This document shows, piece by piece, positions 21,829 to 31,446 of a stretch of 64,000 nucleotides of DNA; within the stretch, counting starts at the first letter, position 1; every line of letters begins with the position of its first letter. Location: assembly GCA_000721275.1 (NCBI GenBank), contig JOFO01000007.1, positions 62,001 to 126,000 on the forward strand. The letters run 5' to 3'. The stretch is from Microtetraspora glauca (GTDB taxonomy: Bacteria; Actinomycetota; Actinomycetes; Streptomycetales; Streptomycetaceae). Under the pieces are notes generated by a model. It searched no databases. It worked only from the letters and a program-made list of their open reading frames with translations, and was not told where the DNA came from. A program made the position numbers and the translations under genes.

Positions 21829-23523
21829 TCAGCCCATGACCTTGATCTCGGCGAGTTTGCCGCGGTAGTTGCCGGTCTCGCTGGCGGGCAGGTCCGTCAG
21901 CCAGACCAGCACGTAGCGGGTCGTCACCGGCTTGGCGGGCTTCAGCGTCAGCGTGGACCCGGTGTCCGACGCCTGGGTGGTGAACGAGTCGAGCGACGTG
22001 GGGGCGGAGGATGTGCCGGCGGGAGCGGTGCGCAGCTCCACGGAGGTCCGGCCGACGAAGGAGACGTCGACCGAGTCGACGTCCTGCTCCTTGCCCAGGT
22101 CGACGACGACACCCACGCCGTCCTTCAGGTTCCCGAACTTGGAGAACCCGATGTAGTCCATCGTCTGCCAGTACGTGCCGGGGTCCCCGTCGTACGCCTT
22201 CGGGACGTCGCCGGGGCTCTCCCGGCCGTCGTCGCTGAACGGGTCGAAGTCGTAGGCGGACTCGATGGCGAGCTGCTTCGGCGGCTCGGGCTTCTCGTCG
22301 GTCGTGGGCTGGACGACCGGCGTCTCGTCCTTGGTCTCCTTGGGCAGCAGCCGGTCGGCGATCTGCCAACTGCCCAGGCCCAGGGCGGCGATGAGGAGCG
22401 CGCCGACGGCCCACTTCAGGGCCTTGCCCGTGCGGCTCTCCAGTGGCGCCGGCGGCTGCGGGATGGGCTGGGTGACCATCGGGCGCGGCTGGGGGCGTCC
22501 GTACGTGCCCTGCTGGTACGTGGTGCGCTGGTACTCGGCGGGTGCGGGGAACTCGGGCTCGGGCGGCTTGACGCGGGGCATCGCGGCGACGGCCTTGGCG
22601 AGTTCGTCCGGCGTGGTGCAGGGCGGTTCCTGACGGGACGCGGTGGCACCGTCGTTGGCGAGGGCGCGCATGGCGATCTCGGAGAGGCCGCGGTGGACGC
22701 CGGCGCGCACCTGGTCCGGCGGGATGAGGCCGACGCCCTTGGGGAGTCCGGAGAGGCCGTAGGCGTCGCTCTCGTACGGCCAGCGCTGGGTGAGCGCCGC
22801 GTAGAGGAGGGCACCGATGGCCTCGGTGTCGGTGCGCTGCGGGCGGTCGGCGGTGATGCCGCGCAGGGCGGCGTTCACGGCGAGGCCGCGGATGCGGTAC
22901 TGACCGGTCGAGCTGCGCAGGACGGCGCTGGGGGTGAGGCGCAGGTGGGCCAGGCCCTCGCGGTGCGCGGCGGCCATGGCCTGGGAGACCTGGGTGACGA
23001 GCTGGTAGGCGTCGTGGGCGGGGAGCGGGCCGTCGGCGAGGAGCGCGGTCAGCTCGGTGGTGTCCGGAAGCCATTCGTGGACGACGTAGACGAGGTCGTT
23101 CTCCTCGACGGCGTCGAGGACCTGGACGAACCGGGGGTCGCCGAGGAGGGCCGCCGAGCGGGCGGCGGCCAGCACGGAGCGGGCGCGCGGGTGGTCGGCG
23201 GGGAGCAGGTGCACGCCGACGGCGCGCCGCAGCTTCTCGTCGACGGCACGCCAGCTGCTGAATCCGTCCAGACGGGTGACGCATTCCTCCAGGCGGTAGC
23301 GCCGGGCCAGTTTGTGGCCGCTGTGGAGTTCGGGCGCTGTGAGGGAGGGCTGTTCGCCGTTCTTCCGTTCGACCGCCTTCTGTTCGGGGGCCCCGGCGGG
23401 CTCCTCCGACGTCTTCCGCTCTTCCGCCACCCCGTCGGTCGCGGCCGTGTCCGCCTGCGCGGTCAGCGGGTCGTCTCCGCTGTTGTCGGCCACGTCGACG
23501 GCAGCCGTGCTACGTTCCGCCAC
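21829..23523 (-). CDS. Membrane pseudokinase with extracellular discoidin-like domain, MurJ partner
   Basis: The 564-residue product has an acidic N-terminal segment (1-70), a kinase-like domain (about 75-330), a membrane segment (ALKWAVGALLIAALGLGSWQ near 395) and an extracellular F5/8-type beta domain (about 430-564). The kinase fold lacks catalytic residues: the HRD region reads HLRLTPSAVL and the DFG position is in YRIRGLAV, so it is a pseudokinase. In M. tuberculosis the same domains are fused to MurJ (MviN) in one protein, where the phosphorylated pseudokinase recruits FhaA; here it is a separate gene. GTG 23523 has AGGA and GGAGG upstream; the frame is open to 23583. Confidence 0.88.
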   Translation of the reverse strand: MAERSTAAVDVADNSGDDPLTAQADTAATDGVAEERKTSEEPAGAPEQKAVERKNGEQPSLTAPELHSGHKLARRYRLEECVTRLDGFSSWRAVDEKLRRAVGVHLLPADHPRARSVLAAARSAALLGDPRFVQVLDAVEENDLVYVVHEWLPDTTELTALLADGPLPAHDAYQLVTQVSQAMAAAHREGLAHLRLTPSAVLRSSTGQYRIRGLAVNAALRGITADRPQRTDTEAIGALLYAALTQRWPYESDAYGLSGLPKGVGLIPPDQVRAGVHRGLSEIAMRALANDGATASRQEPPCTTPDELAKAVAAMPRVKPPEPEFPAPAEYQRTTYQQGTYGRPQPRPMVTQPIPQPPAPLESRTGKALKWAVGALLIAALGLGSWQIADRLLPKETKDETPVVQPTTDEKPEPPKQLAIESAYDFDPFSDDGRESPGDVPKAYDGDPGTYWQTMDYIGFSKFGNLKDGVGVVVDLGKEQDVDSVDVSFVGRTSVELRTAPAGTSSAPTSLDSFTTQASDTGSTLTLKPAKPVTTRYVLVWLTDLPASETGNYRGKLAEIKVMG

Positions 23524-23640
23524 CGTCGTTCCTGCCTCCCCATCCGTTGCGCCACATCCAACAGCCAAGCCAATTGTGCCCACAGTCGGACGCTATGCAC
23601 GACACACGGTTCCCCCCGATGGTTGTCCTGGGGGACGGGA

Positions 23641-25929
23641 TCAGCGTCCCAGGCGTCCCCGCACCATGCCCACGAGGGTGTTCAGTTCGGTGATCCGCAT
23701 CCGGCGCGCGGCGACGAAGAAGACCCCGAGGAGCACGGCGCCGCCGACGACGAGCGCGACCAGCGACCCGAGGGCGCCCTCGCCGAGCAGCTTCAGCAGG
23801 CCGAATCCGGCGGCGCCGGCCAGCACCGCGGCCGGCAGCGACGCCATGCAGAGGCGGGCGTAGGTGCGCAGGACATGGGCGCCGTCCAGGTCGCCGCCGA
23901 GGCGGTTGCGGAGCCGGCGCCAGGCGATGCCGACGCCGACGGCGTAGGCGAGGCCGTAGGAGCCGGCCATGCCGACCACGGCCCACTGGGCGGGCAGCAC
24001 GACGTAGCAGAGCGCGGAGGCCGCCGCGTTGACGGCGGCGACGATGACCGTGTTGTAGAAGGGGGTGCGGGTGTCCTCGTAGGCGTAGAAGCCGCGGAGG
24101 ACCACGTACTGCACCGAGTACGGGATCAGGCCGAGGCCGAACGCCATCAGGATGAAGCCCATGCCCTGGGCGGCCTCGACGCCGCTGGAGGCGTACAGCA
24201 GGGTGCACATCGGGACGCCGAGGGCCAGGAAGGCGAAGGCGACCGGGACGATGGCGACGGCGGAGTTGCGCAGGCCCTGGGAGATGTCGTCGCGGACGGC
24301 GGCCGGGTCGTCGTCGCTGGCGGCGCGGGAGATCCGGGGCAGCAGGGCGGCCATCACGGAGACCGTGATGATGGCCTGCGGCATGCCCCAGATCAGCTGC
24401 GCGTTGGAGTACGCCAGGAAGCCGGCGCCGTTCTTGCCGGACTCCTCGCCGGCTGCGGTGGCGAGCTGGGTGACGACCAGGACGCCCGCCTGGTTGGCGA
24501 GGACGAACAGGACGGTCCACTTGGCCAGCTTCACGGTCTTGCCGAGGCCGTGGCCCTTCCAGTCGAAGCGGGGCCGGAAGCGGAAGCCCGCCTCGCGCAG
24601 GTACGGGATCATCGCCAGCGCCTGGACGACGAGGCCGAGCAGGGTGCCTACGCCGAGGAGCCGGATGCCCTCGTCGGGGATGGTCTGGACGCCCATGTGG
24701 GACTCGGCGGAGGTGCCGTAGACCCAGATGAACAGGCCGAAGGTGATGATCATGACGATGTTGTTGAGGACCGGGGTCCACATCATCGCGCCGAACTTGC
24801 CGCGGGCGTTGAGGATCTGGCCCATCACCACGTGCACGCCCATGAAGAAGATGGTGGGCAGGCAGTAGCGGGCGAAGGTGACCGCGACGCTGTTCGCGGC
24901 GGCGTCGTCGGCGATGGTGTTCGACATCAGCCGGATCAGGACGGGCGCCGCGAAGACGGCGGCGACCACGATCAGGCCGAGCGCCACCATGACGAGGGTG
25001 AGCAGCCGGTTGGCGTACGCCTCTCCGCCGTCCTCGTCGTCCTTCATCGAGCGGACCAGCTGCGGCACGAAGACCGAGTTGAGGCCGCCGCCGACGGTGA
25101 GGATGTAGATCATCGTCGGCAGGGTGTACGCGACGGTGAAGGCGTCGCCGAGCAGCGCGGCGCCGAGGGCGCCGGTGATGACCAGCGAGCGGACGAAGCC
25201 GGTGAGCCGGGAGACGAGGGTGCCGGCGGCCATCACGGCGCTCGACTTCAGCAGCCCGGAGGCGCGGCCGGTCCGCTTCGGCGCGGGCGCCGGCAGCGGA
25301 TCGGGCTCCGCTGCGGGGCCGGGCACCTGGCCCTGCTGGTCGCGGTAGAGGTGGGTGAAGGCGTCCTGTCCGGGCCGGTCGTCCTCGCTCGCCCGGGTCA
25401 CCAGGTCGTCGACGCCGGTGAACTGGACCGTGCGGGCGTCGTCGCCGTACGGCAGGTGGCGCGACGGACCCTCGGGCTCGGGCGCCGGGGTGTGCGCCCA
25501 GACCCGCGGGTCCGGAGCGTACGGGGGCGCGGCGGGCTGCTGGTAGAGCGCGGCGGGGTCCTGGTACGTGCCCGGCGGGGGCGGCGGGTGGGCGGCGCGG
25601 TCGTACAGCGCCTCGCCCACCGGGTCCTGCGCGGACAGGTCCTGGGCCCGGTACGGGTCGTGGGCGTAGGCGTCCTGGACGTAGGGGTCCTGGGCGTACG
25701 GGTTCTCGGGGTGCGCGGACGGGTCCTGCGGCGGCGCCTGGTACGGAGCCTGCCCGTAGGGGGCCTGCCCGTAGGGCTGCTGCGGCGGGTAGCCGGGGTG
25801 CTGCTGCCCCTGCGGCGGGGGCGGCGGGGCCGGCTGCCCGCCCTGCGGGCCGGGTGCCGGGGGCATGCCGCCGGACGGTGCGGCGCCGCCCGCACCCTGG
25901 CCGCGGTCAGCGTCGTACGGCGCGTTCAT
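23641..25929 (-). CDS. murJ: Lipid II flippase MurJ with long proline-rich N-terminal tail
   Basis: MurJ flips the peptidoglycan precursor lipid II across the membrane. The 762-residue product has about 215 residues of Pro/Gln/Tyr/Asp-rich sequence with short repeats (PYGQAPYGQAPYQAP), then the MviN core starting KSSAVMAAGTLVSRLTGFVRS with about 14 membrane segments and the conserved arginines of the family (LVSRLTGFVRSLV; FVPQLVRS). It lies 45 bp after the DUF6049 gene and 117 bp before the pseudokinase gene. The cytoplasmic tail may dock other proteins, but this is inference. Confidence 0.93.
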   Translation of the reverse strand: MNAPYDADRGQGAGGAAPSGGMPPAPGPQGGQPAPPPPPQGQQHPGYPPQQPYGQAPYGQAPYQAPPQDPSAHPENPYAQDPYVQDAYAHDPYRAQDLSAQDPVGEALYDRAAHPPPPPGTYQDPAALYQQPAAPPYAPDPRVWAHTPAPEPEGPSRHLPYGDDARTVQFTGVDDLVTRASEDDRPGQDAFTHLYRDQQGQVPGPAAEPDPLPAPAPKRTGRASGLLKSSAVMAAGTLVSRLTGFVRSLVITGALGAALLGDAFTVAYTLPTMIYILTVGGGLNSVFVPQLVRSMKDDEDGGEAYANRLLTLVMVALGLIVVAAVFAAPVLIRLMSNTIADDAAANSVAVTFARYCLPTIFFMGVHVVMGQILNARGKFGAMMWTPVLNNIVMIITFGLFIWVYGTSAESHMGVQTIPDEGIRLLGVGTLLGLVVQALAMIPYLREAGFRFRPRFDWKGHGLGKTVKLAKWTVLFVLANQAGVLVVTQLATAAGEESGKNGAGFLAYSNAQLIWGMPQAIITVSVMAALLPRISRAASDDDPAAVRDDISQGLRNSAVAIVPVAFAFLALGVPMCTLLYASSGVEAAQGMGFILMAFGLGLIPYSVQYVVLRGFYAYEDTRTPFYNTVIVAAVNAAASALCYVVLPAQWAVVGMAGSYGLAYAVGVGIAWRRLRNRLGGDLDGAHVLRTYARLCMASLPAAVLAGAAGFGLLKLLGEGALGSLVALVVGGAVLLGVFFVAARRMRITELNTLVGMVRGRLGR

Positions 25930-25974
25930 GGATACCCCACCTCATCGTCCCCGGCCGACCGGCCACGACATCGC

Positions 25975-28395
25975 TCAACGGTCCACTTTCTCACCCGGGC
26001 CCGACGGGTCGCCGCTTTCGGAGCCGGTGTCCGCGTCCGGGTCACTCGGGTGCCCGGCTCGGCCGGCCGTGCCGGCGTCGGCGCCGGCCGGTTCGGCCGC
26101 GACCTGGACCCCGGCTTCGGTCCCGGCCTCGGCTTCGGCCCGGTGCTCGGCCTCCGCCTCGATCCCGGCCTCGACGTCGGCCCGGTTCTCGGCTTCGGCC
26201 TCCGCTTCCGCCTCGGCGGCGCGGGCAGCCAGGCGCTTGCGCTGGGTGTACATGCGGACGCCCGCGAGGACGAGCAGCAGCACACCGCCGGCGATGACCA
26301 GCATCACCGTCGGGGTCATCTCGGAGACCCGCACGGTGAAGGTCATCGGGGCGCCGTAGGGCGTGCCGTCCACCGTGTAGAGCTGGGCGGTCATCGAGAC
26401 CTGGCCGTTGGCGTTGGCCGAGGCGGGGAACTTCACCGACTGGCTGTGCCCGGCGCGGACCGTGATGGGCAGCTCCGCCGAGCCCTCGCCGTCGACCTTC
26501 AGCCGTGTCTTGTTGCTGGAGGACAGCCGCAGGACCAGCCCCTCCACGTCCTGGAGCAGCTTGTTCTGCACCGTGACCGGGATGGTCGCGCTGCGGCCCG
26601 AGAGGGTCAGGTCGGACTTGTCGACGAGGACCACGCTCTTGGTGAGCCGCTGCAGGACCTCCCGGACGTCGACGCGGTAGATCGCCGCCGCGCTCGCCCG
26701 GCCGCGCCAGGACGTCGACATCTCCCGGTTGATCGCGTTGCCGACCGGCGGCACGACGCGGGTCGCGTCCGTGAGGACGACCTTGAAGTCGTCCAGCTCG
26801 TCGCGGGTGGTCTTCATGTCCCGGAACGCCTGCACCGGAAGCTCGCTCTCCCGGAGCTGCTTCGGGTACTGCGAGCCGCGCGGAACCGTGGTGGAGGCGT
26901 CCGGGTCGGGCTTGACCGCCACCGCGGCGACCAGGTCGAGCGGCTGCGTCCAGCGGCGCGCCGCGAGCCCGCGCACCGCCGCGGCCATCGCCTGCGCCTG
27001 TGCCACGGTGGGGCGGCGCTGCGGCGCCACCACGACGCTGCGCTGGTCCTGCGGCTGCTCCAGGGTGATTGCGAGGGTCTGCGCCAGGAACTCCTGCACG
27101 GCGAGCGTCGCGTTCTCGGAGCGGACCATGTCGCCCTGGAAGGCGGTCGACAGCTCCGCGTCGCTCACCACCGCCGTCGTCCCGCCGCCCAGGGGGCGGG
27201 CCGCGGTCGGCGTGTACGAGAGGTCGTCGTCCTCGATGCTGTCGCTGCGGGCGATCACCTTGCGGGCCCCGGCCGAGGTCGCGACCGACATGATCGAGGG
27301 ATCGACGGCCCCTTCGACCGGCCAGGCGAAGTCGGTGGCCGGCTGGACGTGGAGGATCGTCTCGACGGTCGATCCGGCCAGCTCCGTCGCCGACTGGAGG
27401 TGTTCCAGCGAGCCGGGGACGGCCTTGCCGTGGTGGGCGAGGGATGCGAGGTCGGGGTCGGCGAAGGGCAGCGCGACCACCTTGCGGCCCTGCACCGCCT
27501 TTTCCAGCATGCCGAGCCAGCGCTCGGCCAGCTTCCTGTTCGCCTCCGTGCCCGCGGTGTGGCCGGTGCCGTCCTTCACCCGGTAGCCGTTGGCCATGGC
27601 GTCGACGGAGGCGAGCAGGTCGGGGTCGATCACCCAGGTGACCGGGAGGCCCTGGCCCAGGGTGACCAGCTCGTCGAGCCGGCCGCCCGGGCGGAGCTCC
27701 GCGGCCAGGTCGTCGTCCTGGAAGACGGGGGTCTGCTGGTCGTCCGGGGCGGTGTCGGCCGAGATGTGCGCCGAGGACATCAGCGGCCAGAGGTACGTGA
27801 GCTGGGTCCGCTTGTCCGTCGGCTCCGGCTGGTACGGCAGGAAGGTCCGCTCGATGCCGAGGACGCGGTCGTACCGCGCGTCGGAGGTCTGCCCGGTGAC
27901 CGAGACGCCCAGCTGGTACACGCCGCCCTCGTCGTCGAGACCCAGCTTGGACACCGGCACGGAGATCCGGAAGTCGCGGGAGACACCGACGTCCAGCCGG
28001 GGGACGTCGATCTCGGGGGTCTCCAGCGGCTGCGGGTCGCTGTCCGAACGGAAGCCCTTCCGCCGGGCGACCTGGTCGATCTCGCTGCGGCTGTCCATCC
28101 GCGGGCCGACCCGCAGGTTCACCGTGGCGTCGGTGATCGCCCGCTTGCCGCGGTTGGTCATCGTCCCCGTGACGGTGACGGTGTCCCCCTCGACCGGGGC
28201 GTTCGGGGTGAGCGTGTCGATCGACACATCCACCGTCCGCGACACCTGGCCCTCCTCCGGTGCCCGCGCCGACGCCGACGGATGGTGGAGGAGACCGGCG
28301 AGGAGCGGCGCTCCGACGGCGACGGTGAGGGTGCGCCGCAGCCATCGGCGGGCAGGTGAGGGACCGGTTCCCTGGAAAGCTGCCGCCTCAGCCAC
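25975..28395 (-). CDS. DUF6049 secreted/membrane protein upstream of MurJ
   Basis: An 806-residue protein with a signal sequence (RRWLRRTLTVAVGAPLLAGL near residue 15-34), a long extracellular region, a membrane segment near the C-terminus (TVMLVIAGGVLLLVLAGVRM) and a cytoplasmic Ala/Glu-rich tail of about 80 residues. The family occurs next to murJ in actinobacteria; no enzyme activity is known to me, and a cell-wall role is inferred from context. The start is uncertain: GTG 28395 is chosen because the signal peptide follows at once; ATG 28458 would add 21 residues. The frame continues upstream to 30087 only as an antisense shadow of pcnA. Confidence 0.8.
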   Translation of the reverse strand: MAEAAAFQGTGPSPARRWLRRTLTVAVGAPLLAGLLHHPSASARAPEEGQVSRTVDVSIDTLTPNAPVEGDTVTVTGTMTNRGKRAITDATVNLRVGPRMDSRSEIDQVARRKGFRSDSDPQPLETPEIDVPRLDVGVSRDFRISVPVSKLGLDDEGGVYQLGVSVTGQTSDARYDRVLGIERTFLPYQPEPTDKRTQLTYLWPLMSSAHISADTAPDDQQTPVFQDDDLAAELRPGGRLDELVTLGQGLPVTWVIDPDLLASVDAMANGYRVKDGTGHTAGTEANRKLAERWLGMLEKAVQGRKVVALPFADPDLASLAHHGKAVPGSLEHLQSATELAGSTVETILHVQPATDFAWPVEGAVDPSIMSVATSAGARKVIARSDSIEDDDLSYTPTAARPLGGGTTAVVSDAELSTAFQGDMVRSENATLAVQEFLAQTLAITLEQPQDQRSVVVAPQRRPTVAQAQAMAAAVRGLAARRWTQPLDLVAAVAVKPDPDASTTVPRGSQYPKQLRESELPVQAFRDMKTTRDELDDFKVVLTDATRVVPPVGNAINREMSTSWRGRASAAAIYRVDVREVLQRLTKSVVLVDKSDLTLSGRSATIPVTVQNKLLQDVEGLVLRLSSSNKTRLKVDGEGSAELPITVRAGHSQSVKFPASANANGQVSMTAQLYTVDGTPYGAPMTFTVRVSEMTPTVMLVIAGGVLLLVLAGVRMYTQRKRLAARAAEAEAEAEAENRADVEAGIEAEAEHRAEAEAGTEAGVQVAAEPAGADAGTAGRAGHPSDPDADTGSESGDPSGPGEKVDR

Positions 28396-28632
28396 GCGTT
28401 CGCCCGTCCTCGTCGTTGTCGGTGGTGCCAGTGGTGCCCGGTTGCTGTGTCCAGGCATGGTAACGAGGCACGGCGGGGCCGGGTGCCGGGGACTCCTCCA
28501 GCCGATGGCCCGGGAAGAGGCCGTTTTCACAGGAACCCCACAGACGACTTCCGCCGGGGTGGCGGGGCCCGTGGGGCGGGGCCGGGAAAACGGGGACGTC
28601 GCGGTGGGGCGGGGCACGTACCCTTTTCTGTT

Positions 28633-30075
28633 GTGCCGAACGCCAACGAAGACACCTCGACCGAACTGAGCCAGGTGCAGCGCCGCGCCGTCAGCGAACT
28701 GCTGCGCGTGTCCCCTGTCGCCGACGACCTCGCGCGCCGTTTCCAGGAGGCCGGGTTCCGCCTCGCCCTGGTCGGCGGCTCGGTACGGGACGCCCTCCTC
28801 GGCCGGCTCGGCAACGACCTGGACTTCACCACGGACGCCCGCCCCGAGGACGTCCTGAAGATCGTCCGCCCCTGGGCCGACGCCGTCTGGGAGGTCGGGA
28901 TCGCCTTCGGGACCGTCGGCTCGCAGAAGGACGGCTACCAGATCGAGGTCACGACGTACCGCTCCGAGGCGTACGACCGCACCTCCCGCAAGCCCGAGGT
29001 CTCCTACGGCGACTCCATCGAGCAGGACCTCGTCCGGCGCGACTTCACCGTCAACGCGATGGCCGTGGCCCTCCCCGAGAAGGAGTTCGTGGACCCGTAC
29101 GGCGGCCTGGAGGACCTCGCCGCCCGGGTGCTGCGCACCCCCGGCACGCCCGAGGAGTCCTTCTCCGACGACCCGCTGCGCATGATGCGGGCCGCCCGCT
29201 TCGCCGCCCAGCTCGACTTCGAGGTCGCCCCCGAGGTCGTCACCGCGATGACGGAGATGGCGGACCGGATCGAGATCGTCTCCGCCGAGCGCGTCCGGGA
29301 CGAACTGAACAAGCTGCTGCTCTCCGCCCACCCGCGGAAGGGCCTCGGCCTGCTCGTCGAGACCGGCCTCGCCGAGCACGTCCTCCCCGAGCTGCCCGCG
29401 CTGCGGCTGGAGAGCGACGAGCACCACCGGCACAAGGACGTGTACGAGCACTCCCTCACCGTCCTCGACCAGGCGATCGACCTGGAGGAGGACGGCCCCG
29501 ACCTGGTGCTGCGCCTCGCCGCGCTCCTCCACGACATCGGCAAGCCGCGCACCCGCCGCTTCGAGAAGGACGGCCGGGTCTCCTTCCACCACCACGAGGT
29601 GGTGGGCGCCAAGATGACCAAGAAGCGCCTGACCGCGCTGAAGTACTCCAACGAGATGGTCAAGGACGTCTCGCGCCTGGTGGAGCTGCACCTGCGCTTC
29701 CACGGGTACGGGACGGGCGAGTGGACCGACTCGGCCGTGCGCCGCTACGTCCGCGACGCCGGCCCGCTCCTCTCGCGCCTGCACAAGCTGACCCGCTCGG
29801 ACTGCACCACGCGCAACAAGCGCAAGGCGTCCGCGCTCTCCCGCGCCTACGACGGCCTGGAGACCCGCATCGCCCAGCTCCAGGAGCAGGAGGAGCTGGA
29901 CTCGATCCGCCCGGACCTCGACGGCAACCAGATCCAGGAGATCCTGGACATCAAGCCGGGACCGGCCGTCGGGCAGGCGTACAAGTTCCTCCTGGAGCTC
30001 CGCCTGGAGAACGGTCCGATGGAGCACGAGCAGGCGGTCGCCGCGCTCAAGGAGTGGTGGGCCGCGCGCGACTGA
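28633..30075 (+). CDS. pcnA: CCA-adding tRNA nucleotidyltransferase
   Basis: The enzyme adds or repairs the 3' CCA of tRNA. The 480-residue product has the class II nucleotidyltransferase motif LVGGSVRDALLGRLGNDLDF near residue 44-63, the basic motif RRDFTVNAMA near 135, and a C-terminal HD domain (LLHDIGKPRTR near 298). The start is GTG 28633. No Shine-Dalgarno precedes it, but a TACCCT hexamer at 28619-28624 would place transcription start at or just before the GTG, so a leaderless mRNA is likely. It is divergent from the DUF6049-murJ operon and convergent with the MFS gene. Confidence 0.93.
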   Translation: MPNANEDTSTELSQVQRRAVSELLRVSPVADDLARRFQEAGFRLALVGGSVRDALLGRLGNDLDFTTDARPEDVLKIVRPWADAVWEVGIAFGTVGSQKDGYQIEVTTYRSEAYDRTSRKPEVSYGDSIEQDLVRRDFTVNAMAVALPEKEFVDPYGGLEDLAARVLRTPGTPEESFSDDPLRMMRAARFAAQLDFEVAPEVVTAMTEMADRIEIVSAERVRDELNKLLLSAHPRKGLGLLVETGLAEHVLPELPALRLESDEHHRHKDVYEHSLTVLDQAIDLEEDGPDLVLRLAALLHDIGKPRTRRFEKDGRVSFHHHEVVGAKMTKKRLTALKYSNEMVKDVSRLVELHLRFHGYGTGEWTDSAVRRYVRDAGPLLSRLHKLTRSDCTTRNKRKASALSRAYDGLETRIAQLQEQEELDSIRPDLDGNQIQEILDIKPGPAVGQAYKFLLELRLENGPMEHEQAVAALKEWWAARD

Positions 30076-30087
30076 CGCGCGGGCCAT

Positions 30088-30101
30088 GTTTCACGTGAAA
30101 C
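30088..30101. other. parS: parS site 6
   Basis: Perfect GTTTCACGTGAAAC inside an 18-bp palindrome, in the 27-bp gap between convergent pcnA and the MFS gene. Confidence 0.95.
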
Positions 30102-30102
30102 A

Positions 30103-31377
30103 TCACCGTTCCGCGCGCTCACCGCGCAGCAGCAGGGCAATCGCCGCGTAGCCGGCCGCCACCAGCACGATCAGCAGCGGCGAGCGGCCGTCGGGCGGCA
30201 GCATCAGGGCGGCGACCCCCGCCGCCGCCACGAAGGCGACGTTGAACAGCACGTCGTACAGGGAGAAGACGCGCCCCCGGAAGGCGTCGTCCACGTGCGT
30301 CTGGACCACGGTGTCGGTCGCGATCTTCGCTCCCTGGGTGGCGAGGCCCAGGACGAAGGCGGCGACGAGGAACGGCGCGGGCGCGAACGGCAGGGCGAGC
30401 GCCGGGACAAGGACGGCGGCCGAGGCCGAGCACACGATCATCCACCCGAACGGGCCGAACCGCCCCACCGCCCAGGGCGAGAGGACGGCTGCGGCGAAGA
30501 AGCCCGCGCCGGAGGCGGCGACGGCGATCCCCAGGAGCCCCAGCCCCTCGGACTCGGTGGTGCTCCAGACGTACCGGCAGAGCATCAGCACGGTCACGAG
30601 CAGCGCGCCGTAGCAGAAGCGCATCAGGCCGACGGCGGTGAGCGCCCGGGCGGCGGGGCGCCGTTCCGCGAGGTGGCGCAGTCCGGCGGCGAGGCCCCGG
30701 GCGGTGGAGGCGAGCGCCGCGGAGAGCCGCGGCGGCACCTGGTCCGGGTCGGGGCCGAGGAGCGGGCGCGGGATGCGCAGCGAGGCGAGGGCCGCGCCGA
30801 GGTAGAGGGCGGCGCCGAGGGCGACGACGGCCGCGTCGGAGCCGTCCGCGAGCAGCCGGACGCCGAAGGCGAGGCCGCCGCCGAGGGTGGCGGCGAGGGT
30901 GCCGGCGGTGGGGGAGAGGGAGTTGGCGAGGACGAGCCGTTCGTCGTCGACGACCCGGGGCAGGGCGGCGGAGAGGCCGGCGAGGACGAAGCGGTTGACC
31001 GCCGTGACGGAGAGGGCGGAGGCGTAGAAGAGCCAGTCGGGGACGGCGGCCAGGACGAGCAGGGCGGTTCCGCCGGCGAGCAGGGCGCGGAGCAGGTTGC
31101 CGTACAGGAAGACCTGGCGGCGCTGCCAGCGGTCCAGGAGGACTCCCGCGAAGGGGCCGACGACGGAGTACGGGAGCAGGAGCACGGCCATGGCGGAGGC
31201 GATGGCGGCGGGGGAGGTCTGCTTCTCGGGGGAGAAGACGACGTACGTGGCCAGGGCCACCTGGTAGACGCCGTCGGCGCACTGCGAGAGCAGCCGGACG
31301 GTGAGCAGGCGCCGGAAGTCGCGCAGGCGCAGCAGTACGCGCAGATCACGTACGACGGACATGACAGCAAGACTCAC
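30103..31377 (-). CDS. Major facilitator superfamily transporter
   Basis: A 424-residue protein with 12 predicted membrane segments. The segment VAFDR-like signature between helices 2 and 3 reads AGVLLDRWQRRQVFLYGN near residue 75-92, and the second half has DDAFRGRVFSLYDVLFNVAF near 360-380. It resembles MFS proteins of the enterobactin-exporter/macrolide-efflux type (MFS_3), so efflux is more likely than uptake, but the substrate is unknown. GTG 31377 gives the longest form; ATG 31362 is a possible alternative. Neither has a clear Shine-Dalgarno. Confidence 0.83.
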   Translation of the reverse strand: MSLAVMSVVRDLRVLLRLRDFRRLLTVRLLSQCADGVYQVALATYVVFSPEKQTSPAAIASAMAVLLLPYSVVGPFAGVLLDRWQRRQVFLYGNLLRALLAGGTALLVLAAVPDWLFYASALSVTAVNRFVLAGLSAALPRVVDDERLVLANSLSPTAGTLAATLGGGLAFGVRLLADGSDAAVVALGAALYLGAALASLRIPRPLLGPDPDQVPPRLSAALASTARGLAAGLRHLAERRPAARALTAVGLMRFCYGALLVTVLMLCRYVWSTTESEGLGLLGIAVAASGAGFFAAAVLSPWAVGRFGPFGWMIVCSASAAVLVPALALPFAPAPFLVAAFVLGLATQGAKIATDTVVQTHVDDAFRGRVFSLYDVLFNVAFVAAAGVAALMLPPDGRSPLLIVLVAAGYAAIALLLRGERAER

Positions 31378-31383
31378 ATAAGG

Positions 31384-31417
31384 CGAGGGCCCCCGGGCAG
31401 TGCCGCGGGGACCCTCG
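31384..31417 (-). terminator. ino1 terminator-like hairpin
   Basis: CGAGGG-C-CCCCG pairs with CGGGG-A-CCCTCG with one mismatch and a loop of about 11 nt, 29 nt after the ino1 stop. Confidence 0.55.
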
Positions 31418-31446
31418 TCAGGTGAAACGCCTCGGACCTCGGAGGG

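Noticed and set aside
20770..28359. A 2529-codon plus-strand open frame across the anti-sigma, sigM, pseudokinase, murJ and DUF6049 genes
   Set aside because: It is antisense to five well-supported genes, has no recognisable domain, and such long antisense frames are typical of very GC-rich DNA.
25975..30087. Extension of the DUF6049 gene to 1370 codons
   Set aside because: The added N-terminal part is the reverse complement of pcnA; the signal peptide supports a start near 28395.
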